Source: Coenobita brevimanus (Eukaryota; Arthropoda; Malacostraca; Decapoda; Coenobitidae). Taken from it: 64,000 nucleotides of DNA. The position numbers were made by a program, and so were the translations under genes. The number at the start of each line of letters is the position of its first letter. The stretch's first letter is position 1. The notes under the pieces were generated by a model, which was given only the letters and a program-made list of their open reading frames with translations, had not been told where the DNA came from and made no database searches. Below are positions 14,301-27,660 of this stretch, one piece after another. The stretch spans positions 19,145,139-19,209,138 of the forward strand of contig CM064732.1 of the NCBI GenBank assembly GCA_032717465.1, in the 5' to 3' direction.

Positions 14301-14331
14301 GAAATCAAGGAGTGTTTTTGTGCTCACCCTG
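14301..14331 (-). repeat. Mariner right terminal inverted repeat
   Basis: 31 bp, the exact reverse complement of 12,977-13,007. The outer dinucleotide is CA rather than TA. Confidence 0.95.
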
Positions 14332-15614
14332 CAATTGTATGGGGATAACTTTGACACCTGTAGTTGCAAAAGTCTTTTCCAAAATCTTGTTGAACGGAAT
14401 AGAGCCAGTAATTGATAAAATTTTAAGAGAAGAACAAGCGGGATTTAGAAAGGGTCGAGGTTGTAATGATTAGATTTTTATTGTAAGGCATCTAATGCAA
14501 CAAACTAAAGAGATGAAAATGACTCTTAGTATGTGTTTTGTGGATTTTGAAAAGGCTTTTGATAGTGTTTCACGTGGAGCTATGTTGAAAATTATGAGAT
14601 TCTATGGTATACCAGAAATTCTGTAAATATTATTAGAAGCCTGCATGAAGGAACTTTTTGTAAGGTAATGGTGGATGGTTCTTTGAGTGATCCATTTCAA
14701 GTTAGGTCAGGAGTGATTTAAGGAGGAGTTCTTTCGCCATTGTTGTTTGTTTTGGTTATGGATTATGTTATGAAAAAGGTTGTAAGGAGAACAGGTGCCG
14801 GAATTAACTGGAAAGAAAATAAGAAGCTGATGGATTTGGACTATGCTAATGATATTGTACTGATTTGCGGAAGTATTTACGAGATGCAGAGGGTGCTTGA
14901 TTGTCTGGTGGAGGAAGGAGAAAAAGTGGGATTGGTAATAAATTGTGGAAAGACTGAAATTATTAATATGAACGTGGAGAACCAAACTGATTGTGTAATT
15001 GGGAATAATGTGGTGAAGAATGTAGAAAACTTTAAATATCTGGAAACGATTGTATCATCTAATGGATCATTAAACAATGAAATTGAGGAGAGGATTAGAC
15101 AAGCTTGGCGAACTGTTGGAATGTTGAAATCTGTTTGGAATAATAATATGCTTTCGGTACATACTAAAGTGAAAATTTACAAGACCATGGTTAGACCAAT
15201 TTTAATTTATGGGCATGAGTCATGGTACAGTACAATTGCAACAGATCAGAAAGTATTAGGATTTGAGAATAAAATACTGAGAAGGATTCTTGGGGTAAAG
15301 TGGCAAGACAGAGTTACAAATGCAAGAATAAGGGATATTACGAGAGTGGAACCAGTTAATGAATATGTGAGACTGTCTCGCTGGAAGTGGCTGGGGCACA
15401 CATACAGAAAAGAAGGTAGTTTAATACACGATGTGCCAAAGTGGACTGCTAGAGGAAGAAGAGGTAGAGGTAGGCCGAGGGAAACCTGGTTGAGGACAAT
15501 GAAAAAAGAAACAGGAGAGGAGTGTTGGTGGGACCTGAAGGAGATGGCAAGAGACAAATATTGGTGGAGAGTGTTCATTGAGGCCCTATGCATCCCGTGT
15601 GGTGCCACAGGAAA

Positions 15615-15640
<26 letters not shown>
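14332..15640 (+). pseudogene. Family B RTE-like LINE, copy 1 (RT to C-terminus)
   Basis: Sequence to the right of the mariner reads through ITLTPVVAKVFSKILL, GFRKGRGCND, a CFVDFEKAFDSVSRG block, and a GVI*GGVLSP region. A long frame follows (14,740-15,696): DLDYANDIVLICG (YADD-type site changed to YAND), KVGLVINCGKTE, thumb, and the C-terminal ILGVKWQDRV, WKWLGHTYRK, RGRRGRGRPRETW and YWWRVFIEALCIPCG. Stops occur near 14,473 and in the palm, and the catalytic Asp-Asp is Asn-Asp. The 5' half is absent; it is replaced by the microsatellite and mariner. It matches copy 2 at 20.1-21.4 kb. The 3' end GGAAATGAT leads directly into an (AT)n run. Confidence 0.88.

Positions 15641-15695
<55 letters not shown>
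15616..15695. repeat. (AT)n microsatellite at a LINE 3' end
   Basis: About 40 AT units follow directly from the GGAAATGAT end of the family-B LINE. In copy 2 that end continues GGAAATGACTGATTC, so the run probably grew from the element's tail. Confidence 0.93.
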
Positions 15696-15698
<3 letters not shown>

Positions 15699-17017
15699 TA
15701 ATAAGATCGCCTTTAGATAGCAGGAAAATATAGAAGGTTCTCTGACTAAAGAAATTAGTTTACATTGCCTTGGTTCCTCACACGACACCAATATAATGTG
15801 TCCTTATATTTTTCTCCAAACGAGAATGATGCAATAAATTTACGCCAAATAAGACAAGGATTGTCAGTAAGTAATTCCCCGTGACTTGGAAGAAACTCAC
15901 GTAGCTGATGTACAATCTGCAACAAAAATTCTCTCTCCTCTCTTCAGTCTCCTGCTTTATTTTACATGGAGTTACAAAATCCTAAATTTAGAGCAATTTC
16001 CACCAATACCATTATTTGGCCACAAATCAGTGTCATCCGTATTGCTTGCTTACGATTTTGGAGACTAATTCACCAAATTTAGTCACAGTTTGGACCCCCG
16101 ATATATGTACCCGAGAGAAAGATATATCGCATCAGCAAGAAATGGGGGCAGGAGTTGGGAGGAAAACTGTAGTGCAGTAGTTAAGTTTTTTGGATATCTC
16201 AGCCAATTTTGAAGTTACAAGAAAGATCGCATAAAAATCCTCAATTATTTTCATTTCATAGACAACCCGTAATTCCCAATAGTTTTTCTGTAAATCGAGG
16301 AAACTTATTTTTTTCTTTTCAAGGCAGATTTGCGTAACAGCCGGCTGCGCGAGGAGTAATGGTCTAAGGCTGCGTGGGTAGAGCAGCAGTATTTTCCTAC
16401 GATTGCTGAGAGAATTGGTTTTAGGAAGTGTGAGGGAATATTTTTGGTGTAATCTAATAAGTTCTTTTTAGTACTTTCAGGTCAGGAAATCAGAGGAAGA
16501 TGATGAGCCACATGAGACAATATTCAGCACTGCCTGACTTGCTCGCTCGCTCACTCGAACATGTTCCACACTTTACGTGTGGACGCCTATTGCATGTTAA
16601 AGTTCTTGGAGGAGAAAACGGAAAAAGGGAAAGAACATCCGTTGCCCATAACAAAATACTCATATGTCGAAATTCAGAGCATCACTGGGAGAAAAATAAG
16701 GTAATTCATCAACTCACGTGTGTGGAAACAGAGCAACGCAGAACATGGCAGGTTAGGATGTTAGATGACCCTACTTCACATGCCGATTCTGTCGAATACA
16801 TTTCCAGGATAAGTAAACTGTTTTAGGTGAGATATTTTCAACATAGTGATTAATTACAATTTTTATTCACCATGACAGCTATATGGCAATGAGATTATTG
16901 TACATACTTAGAAATATAGAAAACATTCATATGAATTATTGGAAAAAAAAACAAAAAAGGAAGGATACTGGAGAAGAAGGAGCCTAAGCTGCTTTGAAAA
17001 TGGTAATGCATACATAT

Positions 17018-17019
<2 letters not shown>
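15696..17019. other. Unassigned DNA
   Basis: No supported gene. A 108-codon frame at 16,500-16,826 has no recognisable motif. A stretch near 16,355-16,390 (GCTGCGTGGGTAGAGCAGC) resembles a tRNA D-arm but lacks a matching B box. Confidence 0.4.

Positions 17020-17078
<59 letters not shown>
17020..17078. repeat. (GA)n plus G-run
   Basis: About 25 GA units followed by a run of G. Confidence 0.95.
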
Positions 17079-17384
17079 CGGCAGGCATCATCAAAGGCGG
17101 GCCAGGGAACCAGTCATCAGCGGGGTTTCACAACAAATTTAAAACCCTTTGTCTTTTTCCTTTCCTTTAACCAATTCAATGCAGTGACATCATTTTTTAA
17201 ATATTATTCAAGCTGGTGAATGTAGACCCTTTTATGAACTTTACTAGCAGACAGTTTTATTCTATTTATGATAGACTTTGTGATAGACTTTTAGAAGAGG
17301 AGTTAATGAAAGCTTCTTCTACCCCGTCCACTTCAGGAATCTCTATAATTGAACAGAATGTCTAAAGAATGGAGAATGAAATAT

Positions 17385-17545
17385 AAAAATACGTCATTGG
17401 ATTGTCTGGGTGAAGGGAGGATGGTACTTCCTATGAATAGGGGTTGTTTTTGAAAAGGGGTAGGGTAAATTGGAGTTCTTTTTGTCGAGGTCACCCTTGT
17501 AGGATGTGGAGTGAGACAGACAGATGCATATAAGGAGAGGCAGTA
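17385..17545 (+). repeat. Dispersed repeat, copy 2 (partner near 2.95 kb)
   Basis: Aligns by eye with 2930-3095 on the same strand. Both contain an AG-TCTTTTT-TC-AG-TCA core and end near ACAGATG. Confidence 0.4.
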
Positions 17546-17959
17546 GATAATTATCGACAGATATACTGTAAACACGGTCAGAGATCTTCATTCCCCTTAG
17601 ACTCTTCAAACTGATAGGGTTACATAAGGCCTCCATTAACAGCGTCACTACTTGGGGACTCTTCCATGGCTGAATAAAACCTGCTGGTAGTGGCAGAACC
17701 GAGGCATAGGGCATCATCGTAGTGAAGAGGTGTTTTAATTACATCTTAACTGTAATCCTTTCAACCTAATTACTTAATTCGCATTTTTTTCATGCTCTTT
17801 TCAGGCATTTTTTTTTATTCGGTAGAGATTTTTCGAACTTGAAGGCATAAATAGTCCTCCTTAACTCATTCTACAGCACTGTAGAATAAAGGCATCCAGA
17901 GGTAGCTAGAATAAATCACAAGACGTCATCGCCGTGAAGGAATCAATAGATCCTGAGGT
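17546..17959. other. Unassigned DNA
   Basis: No gene or repeat is recognised between the dispersed repeat and the family-B LINE. Confidence 0.4.
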
Positions 17960-18059
17960 GGTTGCCCAAGTGAATGTTGGCCTAGTCCTGACAATCCCCT
18001 TACCCCCCCCCCTCCTTCTCTCCCCACTACATTTTATCCTTCCTGCTCTTGCATTTCCT

Positions 18060-18150
18060 TTATCCTCCCCTGGGGAGGGGGGGACTAGAATACTTCCTCA
18101 GTATTCCCTGCTTGTCGTAAGAGGCGGCTAAAAGGGGCACTTTTAACTAC
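18060..18150 (+). other. Structured 5' leader motif of family B
   Basis: The leader contains a 7-bp stem GAATACT/AGTATTC closing the loop TCCTC. It is followed by CCTGCTTGTCGTAAGAGGCG, whose GTCG pairs with CGGC, and then CTAAAAGGGG. A TCCTC loop, a short downstream stem and a C-TAA-A-GGG joining word are hallmarks of HDV-like ribozymes, which are known at 5' ends of several non-LTR families. However, I cannot assign the P1 helix in this decayed copy, so this stays a candidate. Confidence 0.35.
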
Positions 18151-18277
18151 ATTCTTCTTTGCTGTCTCTTTCCCTTGTACTTTTTTCTTTCCTAACCTTC
18201 TGCATTATATTTTCTTTGTTTAGTTATTTTCCCTTCTTCACTGTCTGGTTCCTACGATCCGCTGGCATCGGCTCCAG

Positions 18278-18279
<2 letters not shown>

Positions 18280-18327
<48 letters not shown>
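18280..18327. repeat. (CT)n run inside the family-B leader
   Basis: About 24 CT units between the structured leader and the endonuclease start. Confidence 0.95.
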
Positions 18328-18328
<1 letters not shown>

Positions 18329-21300
18329 AATATTGCTTAAGAAATCTTGATGAACTCCGGTAACGAAGAAATGGCCCCCAGTTCCGTGCAGCCCTAAAGT
18401 GGGCAGGGGGTGCTAGGGATCCCACGGTGTAGGAATAAGTTTATACATCAAAAAGAACCTTACAAATAGGAAATTGGAATGTTCGAACTCGCAATCAGGC
18501 TGGCAAAATGGAAGAACTTAGTAGTATTTCAGTTTTCAAGTAATACGATATATAGGTATCTGCGCTCTTATAGAAACGAGGTTGCTTGAAGTTGATAAAA
18601 CGCATTTCGAGGACGGTATTACTATGTTGGTGTCAGGTAAGAGTGATGGAAATCATTACCAAGGAGTAGGGTTGCTCTTGAGTAGAGATGCTTGCAAGGC
18701 ACTATGTGAGTTTGAGCCAATTAATGGGAGTTTGCTTTACGCACGTTTAAAATCTGACCATGGATGCACTCCGACAAATGAAGCTGCTGATGAAATGAAG
18801 GATGAGTTTTTTGAGAAGTTGCAGGGTGTGGTGAACAGAGTGGCAAGACATGACGTGTTAGTTTGCACTAGTGATTTCAATGCGATTTTTGGCAGTACAG
18901 TAGTAGGGATGACTTTGAAGATTGTATGGGTAAGGAGGGTATTGGTATAAGGAACAAAAATGGGGTGCAATTTGGAAGCTTTTGTTTGGCAAATGACCTT
19001 ACGAATGGTGGAACTATCTTTGAGCATAGAGAAATACATAAAACTAGATGGATTTCGCCATGTTTTAAATATTGTAACCAGACTGACCACATTGCAATTA
19101 GCAGAAGGCACAGGGGTTATTTGCGAGATGTTTGTGTAAGGAAGGGGAGCAGATATTGGTAGTGATCTTCAACTTGTTGTGTCAAAGATTAAAATAAAAC
19201 TTAAGAAAAATGTTAATGGCAATTGTACTGAAGGTAATATATATGATTTTTGATGATAAAAACGCGAAGGAAAAGTTTCGGTGGGAATGTAGGAATCGGT
19301 TTCTAGTCCTGCAGACTTTGGTGGAATCTAATACAATGATATTAATCAAATGTGGTGATAGGTGAAAGAGGTTTTGCATCAGAGTGGTAAGGTTACTATT
19401 AAGAAAATGGGAAAGTCGAGAAGGATAAAGCAGATGTCAGATAAAACATGGGATGCATATCAGAAAAGGAAAGAGGCGAAGTTAAGGGGTGATGCACATG
19501 CTGATGGCCAAGTAGTTAAGGTTCTTAGAGCAAAGTACTGGAGTTTAAATTCTGAAGTAAAAAGACTCTTTAGGCGTGATAGGAGGAGGGTACAAGACGA
19601 AAATGCAACAGAGACGGAAATTAAGTAAAAAACGAAGGCCATAACACGAGAGCAGCGTATCATGCCATGAAGGAGTTAACTGGGACTGAAAAGACAAGGA
19701 AGGAAATACCTGTAAGAGATAAATATCGTATCTTGATGAATAATGATTTGGATATAAAAGGAAGGTGGAAAGAACATTTTGAATCTGTTCTAAATAGACT
19801 AATCCCAGCTGCAGAGGACATTTTGCCAGCAGAGAGAGATTTGCAAATAGAAACAGGGGACATAACCTCAGACAAGGGAGCAAAATCTATAAAGAGATTA
19901 AAGAATTTTTTATCTCAAGGTCAGTATGGAACATTTCCTGAAATGCTTAAGATGGAATATTATGAGATGATGAATGCTCTTTCAAAGATTTTTAATGTGG
20001 CTTGGGATAATGGTGGAATTCCAGAGGAGTGGAAAAATGGAGTAATTGTAAAAATACAAAAAAAAAAAAAAAAAAAAAGGAGATATAAGCATGTGTGGAA
20101 ACTGGACGTGGATAACTTTGGTGTCTGTAGCTGCAAAAGTCTTTTTAAAAATTTTGTTGAACAGAATAGAGCCATTAACTGAAGAAATATTAAGAGAAGA
20201 GCACACGGGATTTAGAAAGGGTGAATGTTGTAATGATCAGATTTTTATGGTAAGGCATCTAAGGCAACAAGCTAATGAGATGAAAATGCCACATGATGTG
20301 TGCTTTGTGGATTTTGAAAAAGCGTTCAATTGTGTTTCACGTGGAGCTATGTTGAAAAGTATGATGTATGGTATTCCAGTGAAGTTTGTTAATACTATTA
20401 GAAGTTTGCATGAAAGAACTTTTTGAAAAGATAATTGTGGGTAGTTCTTTGAGTGATTCTTTTGAAATTAGGTCAGGAGTGATTCAAGGAGTTCTTCCGC
20501 CTTTGTTGTTTATTCTGGTTATGGATTATGTTACGAGAAAGGTTGTAAGAAGAACAGTTGCAGGAACTAGCTGGAAAGAAAATGAGATGCTGATGGATTT
20601 GGATTATGCTGATGATACTGTAAAGATTGGAGGAAGCGTTTGCGAGATGCAGAGGGTGCTTGATTGTCCAATGGAGGAAGGATAAAAAATGGGATTGGTA
20701 ATAAATTGTGGAAAGACTGAAATTTTTAATATGAACGTGGAGAATCAAATCGATTGATTGTGTAACAGGAAATAATATTGTGGAGAATGTAGAAAATTTT
20801 AAATATCTAGGAACGATTGTATCATCTAACGGATAATTAAACAATGAAATGGAGGAGAGGAGAGGAGAGGATTAGATAGGCGTGGAGAGCTGTTTGAATG
20901 TTGAAATCAGTATGGAATAATAATAGTAATATGCATTCGGTACATACTGAAGTAAAAATGTACAAGTCCATGGTTAGATCAATTTAAATTTATGACCATG
21001 AGTCATGGTATAATACAGTTGCAACAGATCAAAAAGTGTTAGGATTTGAGAATAAAATACTGAGAAGGATTCTTGGGGTAAAGTGGCATGACGGAGTTAG
21101 AAATGAAAGAGTAAGGGATGTTATAAGTGTGGAACCAGCTGATGAATATGTGAGATTGTCTCGCTGGAAATGACTGGGGCAGATATATAGAAAAGAAGGC
21201 AGTTTGATACAGGATGTGCCAGACTGGACTGCTAGGGGACGAAGAGGTAGAGATAGGCCGAGGGAAACTTGGTTGAGGATAAAGAAAAGAGAGGCAGGGG

Positions 21301-21395
21301 AAGAGTGTTGGTGGAACCTGAAGGAGTTGACAAGATACAGATATTGGTGAAGAGATTGCATCGAGGCCCTATGCATCCCGTGGGGAAAGGAAATG

Positions 21396-22334
<939 letters not shown>

Positions 22335-25223
22335 GGACGCGTGCGCACGATTTTTCTATTTTTTTCCCGTGCTTCACTGATGTTCTTCCAAGATGCTTGC
22401 CTGTGTATTATCCTAATTTTTCTCTGGGTCTTTTTCTCTTTTTAGTTGCTTCTCCAGTTAATCATTTCGTCTTTTCCTCGATCACTTTCCTTCGCATTCT
22501 ATACTGCAGAGTGGAACACCTGTGCCCACACACACTTTCTTCTAGCTATATTTTTTCTACTTCCAGATAGTTTCTCTCAACATTGGAATGACGTTTAACA
22601 CTGAGTAATTAATGAAGGCCATAGCCAGCCAATCCGATACAAAAATAACATCAAGAAAATGACTAATACTGCTTTCTAGTTGCATGAATATTATAAAAAT
22701 TATGTCCTCCGGTTGATGGCATTACACATTCATTTGTTCCTTTGTTCATTCAAGGGTATCAATCTCGTCTGCTTAGGGGGCTTTCCGGCATGTCTTCCTT
22801 AGAGATTTGTTTTACGTACCACGCCTTACTACTTTTCATCTTAATTCACTCACATTAGCGAATTTTTCTATCCGACATAGTCTTTTCCATTTTTTTCATT
22901 TTCTACCAACTCTGCATTGCCTCCTAACGTAAAAGGAAAGACTTCCCACTCGTTTCCTAAAATCATCAGAACAACATTTCTACTGATATATTTGCTGTCA
23001 TTTTCAACCGCAGGTAACTGAAACAGATAAAGCACTGAGTCTTCTATGATCCACTCTTAGCAGGATGAAACTTGTTGTCTTAAGCATGAAAGGAAACGAC
23101 CGTTGTCCATGTTACGACCCGTTTTAAAATTGTCCATTTCATGGAGTGAGCAAATGAAGTTTCTTACATGTATGGGTGAATGGACAGATATTTGTAATAT
23201 GAAGATAATTCAGTGACACGGTGGCATAATGAGTTTACGTAAACAAATACAATTGGCTGATTGTCACAAACTACTTCGCTATGACAAGTCGTGCAGTGAT
23301 ACGCAAACAAGTAGTCTGGGGAAATTACCACTTTTGATCAATCATCTTTGTGAGCAGGAAGTGTGACAGTCCTTTCTTCAAGGGCCACTGTGTTACCCAA
23401 ATACAGAGTTGTTTTAAATGAAAATTTATGTTTTGAAGACAACGTGCAATTAGATGATTGTAATACACTTTAGAGTACTGATTATGAACAGAAACTTAGT
23501 GACGTTCTGAAACGTGTAAATCAGGACAAAACTGCCATGTGTTTCTCGTATTGGATGTCAGAGGTAATGACAATTATATGACACCTAAGAACATGTATTG
23601 AATATTGTTCATGAAATTCATTTGTTCACGTTTAATCATGAGCATGAAGAGGAAAACATTAAGAATACTGTTTAATCAGTTAGCCCGCAGTACGCATTCA
23701 CATACAGTATGCAGCAAGACAAAAAACGGCATGAAAGGTGTGCAAGGATAAGACACAGGCAGGAAACAGAACCCTTATTTATCGACTGATTTATATTATT
23801 TTTCTCTATGCTTTATTAACTTATATTGATTCTTTACCAGAATATGTTCACTAAATATCTAATGCATTATTATTTTATATAGTTTTAGTCGATAATCTTT
23901 CCTTCACGTAGTTTGGCATTCGTTTAATGGGGCAACAAATCTTCCAGGTCTATGAACTGAGCTCTCAGGTTGCCCAGTTGTTCAATAAATAAATAGAATT
24001 AGCTGTTCGATAAATCTGCCCCGGTAATGACAAGGCATTTTCACGAACGAAGCATTAAATTCTCGAACGTGACAAAGTTTAGAGGCCATGAAGACATGAC
24101 ATATTTATAGCTCTTTTCAGTCCTATATTTACATCGGGTTTCTTAGCGAAAGAAACATTTTCAGATGCACTGAATTAAAAAAAAAAAAAAAACTTTATCT
24201 TTACATCCAAAAACTTCACCTATAAATGTCTTATGGCGATTATCACACCCTCTTCCCTCTCTGATTCCACTTTTTTCTTCACATACTTATTCCTCAGTGA
24301 TTACCATTCCCCTCTCAGTTGGCACTCTGAAATCGTTCTTCACACTACCACTCGGCAGGTAGATACCCAGTGGTCCCATAATTCTTTCTTCTCATTTCTG
24401 CTTCCTCTAGAAAAATGCGCTGTCACGTCGTCTTTTAGTTTTTCAAAGGCTTTCTCTGGTGTTCAGTTTTAAGTACAGTACATACTTTCCAGGCTCAGTA
24501 TAATACTATCTCCTCTTGCCATAGGTGTAACTCTCCAGACGAACTATTCATCTACGGGGTTTTTCCTGTCCTAAGTTTACTGCATCTACTGCATTGATAC
24601 CTCTTCGTACTCTTATCCCTTCTTCTCCTGATCCCTGCAGTTTTAGTTCTCATGATCACTGCGTTTTTCTTCTCAATCTTCACATGTTATATAAGAACAC
24701 TCGTTACAACAGCAAATACTGATGGTTAACGATGTTTGTATACAATATTTACTTAGCTTATGTTTCCCGTTAGAGCACGGTACAAGTAAACTGATGGATA
24801 CCTGTTTGCGCTAACTGCACAACGTACAAAATAACATTTTCCGATATATGTTAAGTTGATAAAAAGTTTAATATTATGTAATCTTTTCTTTTCATTCCCT
24901 CTTCTAGCTACTGTGACTAAGCCAATGGAGACTGAACATGTTTCTCTTTGACATGATGCGACAGGGTTGAAAGTGACGTTATGAACATGCTGCAAATGAG
25001 AAGACGTGTAAACTATAGTCGGCAAACTTTGGTTCCTCGCTGTCGCTTTAGATATTCATGATCGGATTACTGCATTACATTCGTGTGACTCATTACATAC
25101 ACTTTCTCATTTCTCATTCAGGACAAGAAGCTGATTTCATGTCGTTCATTGCGATTGCCAGTCAAATGTCCGAGACTCAATGTTTCATAGGGGGATTACC
25201 TAGAAATGTTTCTACTTTCAGCT

Positions 25224-25225
<2 letters not shown>
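22335..25225. other. Unassigned DNA
   Basis: Nearly 2.9 kb with no recognisable coding motif, repeat family or RNA. Short frames only. An A-run occurs near 24,178. Confidence 0.45.

Positions 25226-25278
<53 letters not shown>
25226..25278. repeat. (CA)n microsatellite
   Basis: About 26 CA units, followed by AT-rich TATATG words. Confidence 0.95.
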
Positions 25279-25282
<4 letters not shown>

Positions 25283-25372
25283 CACATTTTATATATGTAT
25301 AATACATATATATTATACACTATATGTATATGCAGTACATACATATAAATATATAAATATAAATAAGTACTC

Positions 25373-25395
25373 TCTGTCTCTCTCTCTCTCTGTAA

Positions 25396-25482
<87 letters not shown>
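25373..25482. repeat. (CT)n plus (TA)n microsatellite
   Basis: Interrupted CT, then a pure CT run, then TA to 25,482. Confidence 0.95.
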
Positions 25483-25484
<2 letters not shown>

Positions 25485-26065
25485 ACTGGGATTATATGCT
25501 TCAAAATGCTGTCTTCATGATATTATCTAATACAGTACTTCATGATTAAGATGAAATGATACCGGCAAATTTCATGTTCCTGCACATCGAGTTGTCTTAC
25601 TGATGACAGCAATATCTGTCTTGTTTTCAGAAAGAAACCACCTTTATTTTGGCTTCACGTAAAATAAGATGTATGATTATAAAACAATACTCGTATATAT
25701 AGGATTTTGTTATATTTGGCTCGTTTCAGCAACCTAGTGTCTAACTACTAACCAATAAATTATCTAAAATTATCTAACACTTTGTTATATTCGCTTCCAC
25801 TATCTTGAGCCTTGAACAATATTAGATTCTTGTTTATTTGCACTCCAGTTTGTCTGTCTGTCCTGTTCAAGTAAGAACGTACAATACCATGTATTCCAAC
25901 CATAGCAGCCTTTCCACAAGCACCATATATTAAGGTAAGAGGTGATTATTCATTCATTTAGTTAACTCTTTAAGTCTGATGGCATATATATAAGTTCTTA
26001 AGTAGTACCGAGTAAGACTTTTCCACTGAAGAGACTTTAGACGTAACATTCAATAACCACATTAC
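25483..26065. other. Unassigned AT-rich DNA
   Basis: No recognisable feature. Confidence 0.4.
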
Positions 26066-27660
26066 TAATAAAGGTTTTTGGGCCTGGTGGAGTCCCTAAT
26101 GTTGTCCTCAAGAACTGTGCTTCAGTGCCTACACACCCTGACTAGGTAAACTTTTTTTTTCCTTTGACTGCCGACTTGAAACTTTCCTTTCTGGAAGTTT
26201 GCTCTCATTCAGCCTGTCGTTAAGAAGAGTGACCATTCCCAGTCCTCTAACAATCGCCCAGTTGCTTTAATCCTGTATTTCAAAAGATTGTGAAATGTGA
26301 ATCTATTTTTAACCCCCCCCCCCAAAAAAAAAAGAAATAAAGCACCTTTCTTATCAGAACCTTCTTTCCGATCGCCATTATGGGTTGTGCCACGGATGCT
26401 CCACTGGCGTTCTTCTCTCCTTCCTTTCAGACTCCTGATCATCCTCCTTTCGGGACTTTGACAAAGGCATTGCACTTGACATCTAAATGACTTTCGATCG
26501 AGTCTAGCATAAATCTTTAATTTCCAAAATACCCTCTTTCGGTTTCTGTCCTTCTGTATGTACTTTCATCTCTAGCTTCCTTTCTGGTGTTCTGTAGCTG
26601 CTGTTGCAGATACTCACCGTTCTTTTCTTAGGGCTATCAACAGTGGTGTTCCTCAGAATTCTGTCCAGTCACCAACACTCTTCCTTCTATTCATCAGTGA
26701 CCTTTTGAGCTGTACATCTAACATTATCCACTCATATGCTGATGACATTTTCCTTCACCTTTCCATTCGTTTCCACCGGCTTCTATCCCAGCAATTACTT
26801 CAACAAACAAGGGATGAAACTATAACACACACCTAATTGGCTCATAGCTCTGATTGGCGTGAGAGGAATCTTAATGCATCAACAACTCAGTTCTTACATC
26901 TTTCGACTCGTCAAAATCTTCCACAGGAGTATCCTCTAATTTTTAACACAATCCAACTCAATCCCACATCATCTTTTAACATACTTTGGGTTTCATTCTT
27001 TCTGGATTTATTTCGGAAGGGTCATATTACCCTTTTTTGCAAAATCAGCTTCCGAGAGATTAGATGTGCTAAGCCGATTCCATGCCTTCTTTACTCGCAC
27101 ACAGTTGTTGGCTTCATACACGGGTTTTATTTGCCTCTGTAGAGTACAACTCTCATGTGTCGGGAGGCTCCCCACATACTGCTCTTCTCAGTAAGTGAAG
27201 TCAAAGGCTTTTCGTTTCATTAACTCCCCTCCTCTTATTGTCCCCCTTCAACCGCTGTCTCTTCGCCTTCCTGTTGCATCTTTAGTTCTTTTCTATAGCA
27301 ATTTCAATGGCCATTGCTCCTCTGAACAATCTGCTTACATCTCTCCATTACTACGGCGAGCTCGTGGCATCCATCTAGCAGCAAACTCTTACCCCTTCTC
27401 TGTCCAGCTCTTTAATGCAAGAGTTAACCGTTACTCCCAGTCATCATGTATGCAACAGGCCAACTCTCGAACTGTCGTCCTGTCTGTTTCTCCTACTGCT
27501 TACGATCTCCAGTCTTTTCAAAGCAATGTGTCCGGACATCTTGAAATGGAAGGATCTTGAATTTGACTTTGTTATTTTGTTTTTACTCATTCTTTGAGGG
27601 AATAATCATGCTAGTTCTGGCCTTTTGTTCCTTCATCCTTAAAAGAAAAAAATAATAATT
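26066..27660 (+). pseudogene. Family A jockey-like LINE, copy 3 (RT to 3' end, decayed)
   Basis: Nucleotide order follows the intact copy at 55.48-57.07 kb: the GPDGVP region (26,080), a KKGDHSQ-like region (26,220), a DRQYGFRQGRS-like region (26,370), ALDISKAFDRVWHK-like (26,470), a broken GVPQGS site (26,650), and the YADD site, where ATGCTGATGAC is intact at about 26,738. It then runs through the C-terminal region to a SGHLEMEGS-like end at about 27,558 and a short A-rich tail. A C-run plus A-run near 26,313-26,331, deletions and many stops break it. It is 5'-truncated near 26,066, as typical for target-primed insertion. Confidence 0.85.

Larger units (their letters stand above)
12977..14331 (+). 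mobile_element. Mariner-type (DD41D) DNA transposon, complete 1,355-bp copy
   Basis: The first 31 bases (12,977-13,007, starting CAGGGTGAGCACAAAAACAC) are the exact reverse complement of the last 31 (14,301-14,331, ending TTTTTGTGCTCACCCTG). The left flank is TA, as expected for Tc1/mariner target duplication. The right flank reads CA, most simply a mutated TA. The element encodes one transposase frame with a single stop. It sits between a TA microsatellite and an RTE-like LINE whose sequence resumes immediately on the right, so it probably jumped into that LINE. The perfect ends suggest a fairly recent insertion. Confidence 0.93.
17960..21395 (+). pseudogene. Family B RTE-like LINE, copy 2, near full length but decayed
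   Basis: A GC-rich leader (17,960-18,450) precedes an endonuclease that begins with IGNWNVRTRNQAGKMEEL near 18,465. It continues with ALIETRLLEV, YQGVGLLLS, VLVCTSDFNA (expected GDFNA) and TDHIAISRR. A linker (19,362-19,628) and RT follow: WDNGGIPEEWKNGVIVKI, GFRKGECCNDQIF, CFVDFEKAFNCV, RSGVIQGVLPPL, DLDYADDTV (catalytic YADD present), then thumb, WHDGVRNERV and RGRDRPRETW. An A-run near 20,057 sits inside the coding region. More than ten frameshifts or stops make it inert. Family membership in the RTE group is inferred from motif order and the absence of RNase H. The end GGAAATGACTGATT is taken as the 3' terminus. Confidence 0.87.

Noticed and set aside
16355..16440. tRNA-like D-arm (GCTGCGTGGGTAGAGCAGC)
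   Set aside because: No B box, acceptor pairing or anticodon arm could be placed.
16500..16826. 108-codon plus-strand frame as a possible host gene
   Set aside because: No recognised motif, no splice or neighbour support; length is within chance for this composition.
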